Shown here in pieces: positions 1 to 6,501 of a stretch of DNA of 10,346 nt. Below the pieces are notes generated by a model, which saw only the letters and a program-made list of their open reading frames with translations, did no database searches and was not told the DNA's origin. The DNA is taken from contig JACQDS010000012.1 in NCBI GenBank assembly GCA_016200995.1, forward strand, positions 1 to 10,346. The letters are read 5' to 3'. The DNA comes from Candidatus Azambacteria bacterium (GTDB lineage: Bacteria; Patescibacteriota; Minisyncoccia; GWC2-36-17; M10-OD1-4). Positions within the stretch are counted from its first letter, which is position 1, and each line of letters starts with the position of its first letter. Both the position numbers and the translations under genes were made by a program.

Positions 1-477
1 CGGATTGATAAGCTCAAGCTGAACGACCTTGATTCCGGCCGGAAGATGTTTTTTTATCTCTTCTTTTGCGCTTTTTGAACTCCTGAAGCCGGATCCCAAA
101 AACAGCTTATCTTCGGCAAAAAATGCGTCCCCCTGCCCTTCAAATTTTACATTCTCCGGCAATTCTATTATTTGAAATTTCTTGGAAAAAAAATCTTTAA
201 AATGCTTGATCTCGCCGACTCTTTCCGGATGGGTGAAATTGCTCAATATGAATTTATCGTCGACTGGCAAGCCGGCATTAGCGGTAAAAACCATATCCGG
301 CAAGCCGTCTTTAGCTTCAATGACATCAACTTTTATTCCGAGGTTTTCAAAAATATTTTTTACATCGTTCCACTGCTTTTGTGCCAGCGTCTTATCCGGC
401 TGATTTTTAACGCTCATCCAAGGATTTATCTCGTAATTTACGCCAAAATACTTTGGCGGACACATTGTTATCTTCAT
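1..477 (-). CDS. Dimethylargininase/amidinotransferase-fold enzyme, N-terminal part (runs off the window)
   Basis: The first 159 codons are visible from an ATG at 477, and the reading frame is open to base 1. The protein resembles the N,N-dimethylarginine dimethylaminohydrolase / amidinotransferase superfamily (guanidino-group hydrolases and transferases with a five-bladed alpha/beta propeller). Seen: an N-terminal stretch with PPKYFGVNYEINPWM (residues 7-21), DMVFTANAG at 61-69 and FEGQGDA at 112-118; the last two match the substrate-binding blocks of this family. The catalytic His and Cys of the family lie in the C-terminal half, which is outside the window, so activity and exact substrate (methylarginine, arginine or another guanidine) cannot be judged. 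The gene is divergent from the secreted protein at 609 and has its own promoter 27-55 bases upstream. There is no Shine-Dalgarno sequence. The family call is firm; the specific enzyme is not. Confidence 0.85.
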   Translation of the reverse strand, partial: MKITMCPPKYFGVNYEINPWMSVKNQPDKTLAQKQWNDVKNIFENLGIKVDVIEAKDGLPDMVFTANAGLPVDDKFILSNFTHPERVGEIKHFKDFFSKKFQIIELPENVKFEGQGDAFFAEDKLFLGSGFRSSKSAKEEIKKHLPAGIKVVQLELINP

Positions 478-503
478 ATAAATTCAAAAGTTAAATTTAT
501 TTA

Positions 504-532
504 ATATTATTAGAAAACGCGCATATTTGCAA
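504..532 (-). promoter_or_regulatory. Promoter of the dimethylargininase-like gene
   Basis: Read on the minus strand there is a -35 box TTGCAA (527-532), a 17-base spacer, and a -10 box TAATAT (504-509). The predicted transcript start near 497 gives a leader of about 20 bases that has no ribosome-binding site. Assigned by sequence match only. Confidence 0.5.
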
Positions 533-537
533 TTATG

Positions 538-556
538 TTGATAACTTATTTATCAA
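538..556. promoter_or_regulatory. Inverted repeat in the divergent promoter region (possible operator)
   Basis: TTGATAA and TTATCAA form a perfect 7-base inverted repeat around a 5-base gap. It overlaps the likely -35 box of the rightward promoter (550-555) and lies just behind the -35 of the leftward one. This is a plausible binding site for a dimeric regulator acting on both divergent genes, but an AT-rich repeat of this size can arise by chance. Confidence 0.25.
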
Positions 557-578
557 AACTTCCGCCACCTGGTATAAT
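550..578 (+). promoter_or_regulatory. Extended -10 promoter of the secreted coiled-coil gene
   Basis: A consensus TATAAT (573-578) is preceded by TGG, giving an extended -10 (TGnTATAAT). A weak -35 TTATCA (550-555) lies 17 bases upstream. The predicted start near 584-586 leaves a leader of about 24 bases without a Shine-Dalgarno sequence before the ATG at 609. Confidence 0.6.
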
Positions 579-608
579 ATAAATGGTTATTATTAATAAA
601 AAAATTTT

Positions 609-1880
609 ATGAATAAGTTTTTGTTTTTAGGCGTTTTCGCTTTGTTTTTGCCGTTTTTTGCGGTTCAGGCGCAGGAAACAGCTACGACGACAACTACAGC
701 GGTCGTTGACGCTTCAAGCGCTGTTGTTCAAGATCAGACTATCACAGCATCGGATCTTGGAGTGGCCGAGCCGACCGTTCTTCCGGACAGCGGACTTTAT
801 TTCTTTAAAGATTGGGGACGCGGAGTAAAAATGTTTTTTACATTTAACCAAGTAAAAAAAGCCGAGCTTAATATGCAATACTCGAATGAAAGGCTTCTGG
901 AAGCAAAAAAACTGGCTGAGAAAACCAAAGACTCCGCAAAAGTCGCCAAAGCGATGGAAAAATATGAAGCTGAAAAGACAAAAATACAGACAAGAATAGA
1001 AACATTAAAAACCGATCCGTCAAAAGCTGAACAGGTAAATGCTCTCTTGGACAAACTTTCAGAAAAAGAGATAAAGCATCAAAAGCTTTTGGATAAACTT
1101 CAGAGCGAAATGCCGGAAAATATAAAAGCGGAGCTTGAAAAAAGCAAAGAAAGAGCGCTTTCAATATTTGCCGACACCCTCTCAAGTTCGGATACTCCGG
1201 AAAAAATGAAAGAAAGAATGGAAAAAGCAATGGAAGCGCAAAAAGGCAGCAAATTTAAAAATTTCAAAAATCTTGAGATTCTTAAAAGAATAGAAGAAAA
1301 GGTGCCGGAACAAGCCAGAGAAGCCATCAAGCAGGCGCAAGAGAATGCCTTAAAGAGACTGAATGGCGATATATCAAATATGTCTCCGGAGGATCAGGCG
1401 AGATTTTCGGATTATATTGAAAAGATCTCTACAAGCACCACAACCCGATCGGATATGCTTGATAAAATGATGAACTCCGCGAGCGAACAAGAAAAAGAGC
1501 ATATTAAAAATATCAGAGAGAGGCAAATGGAAAAGATGAAAGAGATGATGGAAAAAGAAAAAAAACGAATGGAAATGAAAAATGAAAGAGAAAAAATGAT
1601 GCCGGAAGAGTCAACAAGCACACCGGCCGGAATGTTAAGGAAAGTACCGGAAAATATGAGAGAACCCGGAACGATAACAAGAGAAGAATTAAAAGAAAAA
1701 CTTAACGTACAAAATGAACCTAAGGAGCCAGTGAATGAAGTAGTATGCACGCAGCAATTTGAACCTGTCTGCGGAGCAAACGGCAAGACATATCCGAACG
1801 AATGCGTAGCTGTAAAACAAAACGGCGTCAGGGTTCTCCATAAAGGCGAATGCGGGCCCGCTCTTCCGATAAGATACTAA
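609..1880 (+). CDS. Secreted DUF5667-like coiled-coil protein with C-terminal Kazal-type domain
   Basis: The 423-residue protein starts with a Sec signal peptide (Lys at 3, hydrophobic core to about 19, likely cleavage after AVQA at residue 21). A Thr/Ser-rich stretch and a block beginning LPDSGLYFFKDWGRG follow; this block resembles DUF5667, a domain I associate with secreted proteins of CPR and other bacteria. Residues about 75-350 are Glu/Lys/Met-rich and predicted to be helical, probably coiled coil, with Ser/Thr-rich breaks. Residues 379-416 match a Kazal-type protease-inhibitor domain: Cys380-x7-Cys388-x10-Cys399-x15-Cys415, with PVCG, GKTYPNEC and HKGEC. Only four of the usual six Cys are present. 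By alignment to classical Kazal inhibitors, the P1 residue would be Gln382. The protein probably acts outside the cell membrane, perhaps as a surface or periplasm-like factor guarding against proteases. The inhibitor function is inferred from the fold only. The gene stands alone between its own promoter and terminator. Confidence 0.8.
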   Translation: MNKFLFLGVFALFLPFFAVQAQETATTTTTAVVDASSAVVQDQTITASDLGVAEPTVLPDSGLYFFKDWGRGVKMFFTFNQVKKAELNMQYSNERLLEAKKLAEKTKDSAKVAKAMEKYEAEKTKIQTRIETLKTDPSKAEQVNALLDKLSEKEIKHQKLLDKLQSEMPENIKAELEKSKERALSIFADTLSSSDTPEKMKERMEKAMEAQKGSKFKNFKNLEILKRIEEKVPEQAREAIKQAQENALKRLNGDISNMSPEDQARFSDYIEKISTSTTTRSDMLDKMMNSASEQEKEHIKNIRERQMEKMKEMMEKEKKRMEMKNEREKMMPEESTSTPAGMLRKVPENMREPGTITREELKEKLNVQNEPKEPVNEVVCTQQFEPVCGANGKTYPNECVAVKQNGVRVLHKGECGPALPIRY

Positions 1881-1886
1881 ACTTTG

Positions 1887-1916
1887 AAAAACACCCCGTG
1901 AGATCGGGGTGTTTTT
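1887..1916 (+). terminator. Rho-independent terminator after the secreted coiled-coil gene
   Basis: A perfect 12-base-pair stem (1887-1898 with 1905-1916) has a GC-rich top (ACCCCG/CGGGGT) and a 6-base loop. Its descending arm ends in a run of five T. It begins 6 bases after the stop codon. The A-run on the ascending side means it could also stop leftward transcription. Confidence 0.9.
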
Positions 1917-1919
1917 GTA

Positions 1920-1948
1920 TTTACTTTATCCGGTATTTAATGTAAATT
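1920..1948 (+). promoter_or_regulatory. Weak candidate promoter for miaB-miaA
   Basis: TTTACT (1920-1925), a 17-base spacer, then TAAATT (1943-1948), each matching 4 of 6 consensus bases. The predicted start would be at about 1955, next to the ATG at 1956, giving a leaderless message. A promoter is expected here because a strong terminator lies immediately upstream. Confidence 0.35.
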
Positions 1949-1955
1949 ATCATTT

Positions 1956-3308
1956 ATGGAAGATAAAAAATACAAGATAATAACTTTCGGTTGTCAGTCC
2001 AATTTGTCGGATTCCGAAAGGATCTCAGGCGTAATGGAGTCAATCGGATTTGAAAAAACAGATGACTATAAAAGCTCTGATGTTTTGATATTTAACACCT
2101 GTTCGGTCAAACAAGCCGCTGAAGACAGGGTCTTTGGGCAAGCGAGAAATTTAAAAGAGATCAAAGAAAAAAATAAGAATTTAAAGATCATCCTCACCGG
2201 CTGCATGATGCATCACAACCAAAAATATCTTGAGACAAAAGCGCCGTTTGTTGATATTTTTTTGGATATAAGAAAGCTCGCTGAATTGCCTAAAAAACTC
2301 GGCTATGAAGCTCCATTTTCTCCGCAAGAATACCTTTCTCTTGAAGCCAAAAGAGAGTCAAACTTCAGAGCCTTCATGCCGATATCTTACGGATGCAACA
2401 ATTTTTGCGCTTACTGCATCGTGCCGTTTTCAAGAGGCAGAGAATATTCAAGGCCATACAAAGAGATAGTCAATGAAGTGAAAGATCTGGTTAAAAAAGG
2501 CTACAAAGAGATCTGGCTTTTGGGGCAGAATGTCAACTCCTACGGCATAGAAAACTACTCGGAAAAAACCGTGTGGGCGGGCAAAACAAGAAAGGGAGAA
2601 AAACCAAAGATAAAAAAAGGCTGTCTGACATTTGAAGAATTGCTTAAAAAGATAGACGCTATAAAAGGCGATTTTTGGATAAGATTCACCTCCCCGCACC
2701 CAAAAGACTTCACCGATGAGCTGATAGACACTATAAAAAAATCAAAAAACATAACAAAATATATACACTTGCCGGTTCAAGCCGGAGATGATGAAGTGCT
2801 TAAAAAAATGAACAGATTTTACACTGTGAAGCACTACGAAAAGCTTGTTGAAAAAATAAGAAAAAAAATTCCGGATATTTCAATCTCCACAGATGCGATA
2901 GTCGGCTTCTCGGGCGAAACAAAAAAACAATTTGAAAACACCAAAAAACTTTTCAGAAAGGCCGGCTTTGATATGGCTTTCATATCAAAATACTCCCCTC
3001 GCCCGCAAACAGCCTCGCAACTCGCCTTCAAAGACGACATTTCAAAAGAAGAGAAGGAAAAGAGATTCAGAGATCTGACAAATACTCTGGCAAAAACCGC
3101 TTTGGCAAACAATAAAAAACTCAAAAATAAAATTGTGAGAGCGCTTGTTGACGAAGAAAGCCAAGGCAAATTTTTCGGCAGAACGGAAGGAATGAAGCCT
3201 ATTGAGGTTGAGTCAAAAGAAAAAATAGAGATTGGAAGATTTTACGATGTTAAAATAACAAACATAAACGCATGGTCTCTCAAAGGAAAAATAATAAGCC
3301 AAAACTGA
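1956..3308 (+). CDS. miaB: tRNA (N6-isopentenyladenosine-37-C2)-methylthiotransferase MiaB
   Basis: This radical-SAM enzyme adds a methylthio group at C2 of i6A37 in tRNAs that read UNN codons, using two 4Fe-4S clusters. Its 450 residues are a normal length. Seen: the N-terminal MTTase domain with cluster ligands Cys13 (FGCQSN), Cys49 (NTCSV) and Cys83 (TGCM); the radical-SAM motif Cys147-x3-Cys151-x2-Cys154 in SYGCNNFCAYC followed by SRGRE; HLPVQAG and MNRFYT as in MiaB/MtaB-type enzymes; and a C-terminal TRAM RNA-binding domain from about 385. The block usually written VGFPGET reads VGFSGET. The 3' end overlaps miaA by 37 bases, so the genes for the sequential steps (isopentenylation, then methylthiolation of A37) are co-transcribed and probably translationally coupled. 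MtaB-like or RimO-like roles are less likely given the adjacent miaA. Confidence 0.93.
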   Translation: MEDKKYKIITFGCQSNLSDSERISGVMESIGFEKTDDYKSSDVLIFNTCSVKQAAEDRVFGQARNLKEIKEKNKNLKIILTGCMMHHNQKYLETKAPFVDIFLDIRKLAELPKKLGYEAPFSPQEYLSLEAKRESNFRAFMPISYGCNNFCAYCIVPFSRGREYSRPYKEIVNEVKDLVKKGYKEIWLLGQNVNSYGIENYSEKTVWAGKTRKGEKPKIKKGCLTFEELLKKIDAIKGDFWIRFTSPHPKDFTDELIDTIKKSKNITKYIHLPVQAGDDEVLKKMNRFYTVKHYEKLVEKIRKKIPDISISTDAIVGFSGETKKQFENTKKLFRKAGFDMAFISKYSPRPQTASQLAFKDDISKEEKEKRFRDLTNTLAKTALANNKKLKNKIVRALVDEESQGKFFGRTEGMKPIEVESKEKIEIGRFYDVKITNINAWSLKGKIISQN

Positions 3309-4195
3309 TCGTCGTGCTCGGACCGACCGCTTCCGGCAAGACCTCGCTTGCCGTTTTGATTGCTAAAAAATTCAATGGCGAAATAGTTTCGGCCGATTCT
3401 CGGCAGATTTACAAAGGTCTTGATATAGGCACAGGCAAAGCGACTAAAAAAGAGATGCGCGGAATAAAGCACCATCTTTTGGATATTGAAAATCCTAAAA
3501 AAATATATGATGTGGCGCGATACAAAGATCTTGCCGACAAAGCCATTGAAAGCATTTTACAAAAAGGAAAGCTGCCGATCCTTTGCGGAGGCACCGGACT
3601 TTACATAGATGCGGTAGCCAAAAATATAGCATATCCGAATGTTCCTCAAAATTGGAAACTTAGAGAATCCCTTGAAACAAAGAGCGCGGATGAGCTGTTT
3701 TCCGAGCTTAAAAAACTTGATGCAAAAAGAGCAAAAACGATAGATAAAAAAAATAAAAGAAGATTGATAAGGGCTATTGAGATAGTGAGATTAACCGGCA
3801 AAAAAATTGACACTTTGAAAGAAAATCCAAAATACGATGTTTTACTTTTGGGCGTCAAAAAAGAGCCACTGGAGCTTGAAGCTTTGATATTTAAAAGGCT
3901 TATAAAAAGAATAAAACAAGGAATGATAGCGGAGGCGAAACATTTGCACAAAAAAGGCTTGAGCTACAAAAGAATGACGGAACTTGGGCTTGAATACAGG
4001 TATCTTGCGATGCTTTTGGAAGGCAAGATCAAAAAAAACGAAATGATAAATAAACTCAACACAAAAATCAGGCAATATGCCAAAAGACAGATGACTTGGT
4101 TCAAAAGAGATAAAGATATCCATTGGGTGGCTTCAGAAAAAGAAGCGGAAAAATTGATCAGCGAATTTATTGGTAAAAATACGCTACTCGCCTAA
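3272..4195 (+). CDS. miaA: tRNA dimethylallyltransferase MiaA
   Basis: MiaA transfers the dimethylallyl group from DMAPP to N6 of A37 in tRNAs reading UNN codons, making the substrate of MiaB. Its 307 residues match the family. Seen: P-loop GPTASGKT (17-24); SADSRQIYKGLDIGTGK (40-56), which holds the catalytic Asp42 and tRNA/DMAPP contacts; HHLLDI; GGTGLYI; and a basic C-terminal half containing RRLIRAIEI and the RQYAKRQMTWFKRD block. The ATG at 3272 is preferred: it leaves a normal 16-residue lead before the P-loop, whereas the next in-frame GTG (3314) would start almost on it. The start lies inside the end of miaB and has no Shine-Dalgarno sequence, so coupling to miaB translation is likely. 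The gene ends in TAA directly followed by TAG. Confidence 0.95.
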   Translation: MVSQRKNNKPKLIVVLGPTASGKTSLAVLIAKKFNGEIVSADSRQIYKGLDIGTGKATKKEMRGIKHHLLDIENPKKIYDVARYKDLADKAIESILQKGKLPILCGGTGLYIDAVAKNIAYPNVPQNWKLRESLETKSADELFSELKKLDAKRAKTIDKKNKRRLIRAIEIVRLTGKKIDTLKENPKYDVLLLGVKKEPLELEALIFKRLIKRIKQGMIAEAKHLHKKGLSYKRMTELGLEYRYLAMLLEGKIKKNEMINKLNTKIRQYAKRQMTWFKRDKDIHWVASEKEAEKLISEFIGKNTLLA

Positions 4196-4204
4196 TAGAA
4201 AATT

Positions 4205-4213
4205 TGTTATACT
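4205..4213 (+). promoter_or_regulatory. Extended -10 promoter for the P-type ATPase
   Basis: TGTTATACT forms an extended -10 (TGn followed by TATACT at 4208-4213). There is no good -35 box, which is tolerable for an extended -10. The predicted transcript start falls at about 4220, the A of the ATPase ATG, so a leaderless mRNA is predicted. The gene may also be read through from miaB-miaA, since no terminator separates them. Confidence 0.5.
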
Positions 4214-4219
4214 GAAAGC

Positions 4220-6070
4220 ATGGAAACATTAAAATCATTTTTCAATTCTCCCAGAAGAGAGTATACAATCATTATTTTTGTTTTAATCCTGCTTATTATC
4301 ACCTATTTTTTCCCGCCGTTGATGATCTGGTTATTTTTTGGATCAATCATAGGATCCATTACAATTTTTGAAAAATCTATAAGAGCGCTTTTTGAAAGAC
4401 GCATAACCATCGACACCTTCAACACATTTGCGCTTGGCATATCTTTTGCGACCCAAGAGATAAGATCAGCGGCATTCATAGTTTTGATGCTTGCCTTTGC
4501 AGACGCGCTTGAATGGCACACATCCTCAAGAACCAAAAACGCCGTTGAAGAGCTTTTAAAATTAAAGCCTCTGACGGCATTTCGAGAAAATAAAGATATT
4601 ATTGAGGAGATCCCCGTTGACCGCGTGAATCGCGGCGACATACTTGTCGTTAAAAGCGGATCGCGCGTTCCGGTGGACGGCATTGTTATTTATGGATCCG
4701 CGATGCTTAACGAATCTCCGGTGACGGGAGAATCGGCGCTTGTCCAAAAGATAATAGGCGATCAAGTGATAAGTTCAACGCTAAATGAATCCGGAATTTT
4801 AAAAATAAGAGCGACGCGCGTCGGAAAAGAATCAACCATAGAGCAGATGGCGGCTCTTATGGAGGAAGCTTCAAAAAATAAATCTCGGTCAGAGAAGATG
4901 GCAGATCGTTTTGCCGCCATCTTTTTGCCTGTTGTCGCGATTCTTGGCATTATCACATATATTCTCACAAAAGACATAACTATGACAGCAGCGATCTTTT
5001 TAATAGCCTGCGCCGATGACATAGCTGTTGCCATACCTTTGGCTATGACAGCATCGCTCGGACAGGCTGCAAAACGAGGAGTCATAATAAAAGGCGGCGA
5101 ATGGCTTGACGCCATAGGTAAAACAAAAACAGTTGTTTTGGACAAGACCGGCACGCTTACATACGGAAAGCTTTCCATTAAAAATGTTCGCATTGAACCG
5201 GGTGTCAAAAAAGATGATTTCTGGAGGTACGCCGCCGTCGTTGAAAAATTTTCCGAACATCCTGTCGGAAAAGCTGTTTTTCGAGAAGCGGCAAAAAATA
5301 TATCCGATGTTCCGGATCCCGATAAATTTGAGGTTTTTGTCGGACACGGCGTACGAGCATTTTTTTCAGGAAAAGAAATTCTTGCCGGCGATGAAGATAT
5401 TTTAGAGAATCACAAAACAAAACAAACGCCTTACATACGATCGGCAATAGCGGAAGAAAGGAAAAAGGAAAAAGGAACCACGATCGCCGTTGTTGTTGAC
5501 GGCGCTCTGGCCGGCGTTCTGACTGTCGCCGACATTCCGCGAATAGAAGCCAAAAAAAGCATTCAAGCTATGCAAGAAGCCGGCGTAGATCGCGTTCTTA
5601 TGTTCACCGGTGACAATCAGGTAATAGCTCAAGAAATAGCTTCTGTTTTAAATATAAAAGAATTTCGCGCATCTATGCAGCCAAATGAAAAGCTCGGTGA
5701 AATTGAAGAGCTTTCAAAAAATGGATCGGTCGCTATGGTCGGAGACGGCATTAACGATGCGCCGGCGCTTGCCAGAGCAAATGTCGGCGTCGCTATGGGA
5801 AGCGGCGGCACGGCGGTGGCTGTTGAAGCTGCCGATATGGTGATCTTAAGCGATGACCTGTCTCGCCTGCCGGAAATGATCGTTCTTGGCAGAAAAACAA
5901 CATCAGTAATTCACGGAAATATAATAATCTGGCTTATTTCAAATATTGTCGGATTCGCTCTTGTGTTTACCGGCATTGCCGGACCGGCATTTGCCGCATT
6001 TTATAATTTTGCAACAGATTTCTTCCCTCTTCTCAATTCGGCAAGACTCTTTAAAATGTTTAAAGATTAA
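4220..6070 (+). CDS. P1B-like heavy-metal P-type ATPase with an altered (CAD) membrane metal motif
   Basis: An integral membrane pump that should couple ATP hydrolysis to cation transport. Of the 616 residues, about 15-97 hold four membrane segments. The actuator domain has TGES (169-172), and segments at about 231-249 and 254-277 follow. The phosphorylation site is DKTGT (Asp308). SEHP (345-348) is the His-Pro motif typical of P1B metal pumps. GDGIND lies at 508-513, and two C-terminal segments end in the P1B-like tail LLNSARL. There is no N-terminal heavy-metal (HMA) domain or Cys/His-rich tail. The usual CPC/SPC/CPH motif that binds metal in the sixth segment is here Cys264-Ala265-Asp266, followed by Asp267 and with Pro only at 273, so the substrate cannot be assigned to a standard P1B class. 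All catalytic residues for ATP use are present, so the pump is likely active. It lies 24 bases after miaA and has its own extended -10. Confidence 0.9.
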   Translation: METLKSFFNSPRREYTIIIFVLILLIITYFFPPLMIWLFFGSIIGSITIFEKSIRALFERRITIDTFNTFALGISFATQEIRSAAFIVLMLAFADALEWHTSSRTKNAVEELLKLKPLTAFRENKDIIEEIPVDRVNRGDILVVKSGSRVPVDGIVIYGSAMLNESPVTGESALVQKIIGDQVISSTLNESGILKIRATRVGKESTIEQMAALMEEASKNKSRSEKMADRFAAIFLPVVAILGIITYILTKDITMTAAIFLIACADDIAVAIPLAMTASLGQAAKRGVIIKGGEWLDAIGKTKTVVLDKTGTLTYGKLSIKNVRIEPGVKKDDFWRYAAVVEKFSEHPVGKAVFREAAKNISDVPDPDKFEVFVGHGVRAFFSGKEILAGDEDILENHKTKQTPYIRSAIAEERKKEKGTTIAVVVDGALAGVLTVADIPRIEAKKSIQAMQEAGVDRVLMFTGDNQVIAQEIASVLNIKEFRASMQPNEKLGEIEELSKNGSVAMVGDGINDAPALARANVGVAMGSGGTAVAVEAADMVILSDDLSRLPEMIVLGRKTTSVIHGNIIIWLISNIVGFALVFTGIAGPAFAAFYNFATDFFPLLNSARLFKMFKD

Positions 6071-6073
6071 AAA

Positions 6074-6108
6074 TCCCCCATTTGGAGATTGAGTCTCCAA
6101 ATGGGGGG
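6074..6108. terminator. Strong hairpin between the ATPase and the accessory block
   Basis: A perfect 14-base-pair stem (6075-6088 with 6094-6107), a 5-base loop, and wobble-paired ends. It begins 4 bases after the ATPase stop codon. The flanking T-run is on the minus-strand exit (GGGGGATTTTT read leftward), while the plus-strand exit is A-rich. By the usual rule it ends leftward transcripts from the accessory block best and may only be a stability hairpin for the ATPase message. Confidence 0.75.
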
Positions 6109-6282
6109 AAATAAATAAAAGCCCAGTGTGTGTCTTTACAGTTTGGCTCGAACTCATTTTATCCGAAATTCCTGAACGAAACCAGACTAAGGAAGCCCGC
6201 CCGCCGCCACTCGCTACCACTCGCCACCCAGCAAAAAAGTTTTCTCTGTATTATTTTTGGCGGAAATTTGAATTCCGATTTG
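6109..6282. other. Non-coding spacer outside the left inverted-repeat arm
   Basis: No credible gene is seen. It holds a GC-rich patch (about 6195-6230) with a 10-base tandem duplication, CCACTCGCTA then CCACTCGCCA (6207-6226), and otherwise AT-rich sequence. Open frames here have repetitive, biased composition and no start signals. Confidence 0.4.
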
Positions 6283-6346
6283 TTGCGGTGCCTTTTGGAC
6301 AAAATCCGAACTTTTTTTGACGAAAATCCGGACTGCGAAATTTGAT

Positions 6347-6365
6347 TGCCGCGCTTCGCGCGGCA
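6347..6365. other. GC hairpin specific to the left arm
   Basis: TGCCGCGC and GCGCGGCA pair perfectly over 8 bases around a TTC loop. The right arm lacks this hairpin: only about 10 unrelated bases separate its core from its outer segment, versus about 38 on the left. Confidence 0.6.
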
Positions 6366-6476
6366 GAGCAGAAAACTTTTCCGCTCGGGCGGGCAAAAAG
6401 GAAGGGGGTTGGGGGGAAGGAATTTTTGCCCGCCCTCGCTTTCCGATTCCAATTTTTTTCCGCCGCCGCCGAATTT

Positions 6477-6497
6477 CGTGCCAGTGAAACTGGCACG
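6477..6497 (-). terminator. Hairpin just after the PH/GRAM-like gene
   Basis: CGTGCCAG and CTGGCACG pair over 8 bases with a 5-base loop, starting 5 bases beyond the stop codon of the leftward gene. There is no T-run after it on the minus strand, so it is more likely an mRNA 3' hairpin or part of the repeat than a full intrinsic terminator. The matching place in the right arm holds a different hairpin (8698-8714). Confidence 0.4.
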
Positions 6498-6501
6498 CCG
6501 C

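Noticed and set aside
172..504. Two overlapping plus-strand frames at the left edge
   Set aside because: They are opposite to the dimethylargininase-like frame, which is open over its whole visible length and has clear family motifs.
6138..6160. Possible tRNA remnant or attachment site sharing TCGAACTC with the T arm of tRNA-Ser
   Set aside because: Only 8 bases match, flanking bases cannot form a T stem, and no anticodon or acceptor arm is present. It is likely chance.
6207..6226. Tandem CCACTCGC repeat considered as the start of a CRISPR or other array
   Set aside because: There are just two adjacent 10-base units without spacers, and no cas genes in the window.
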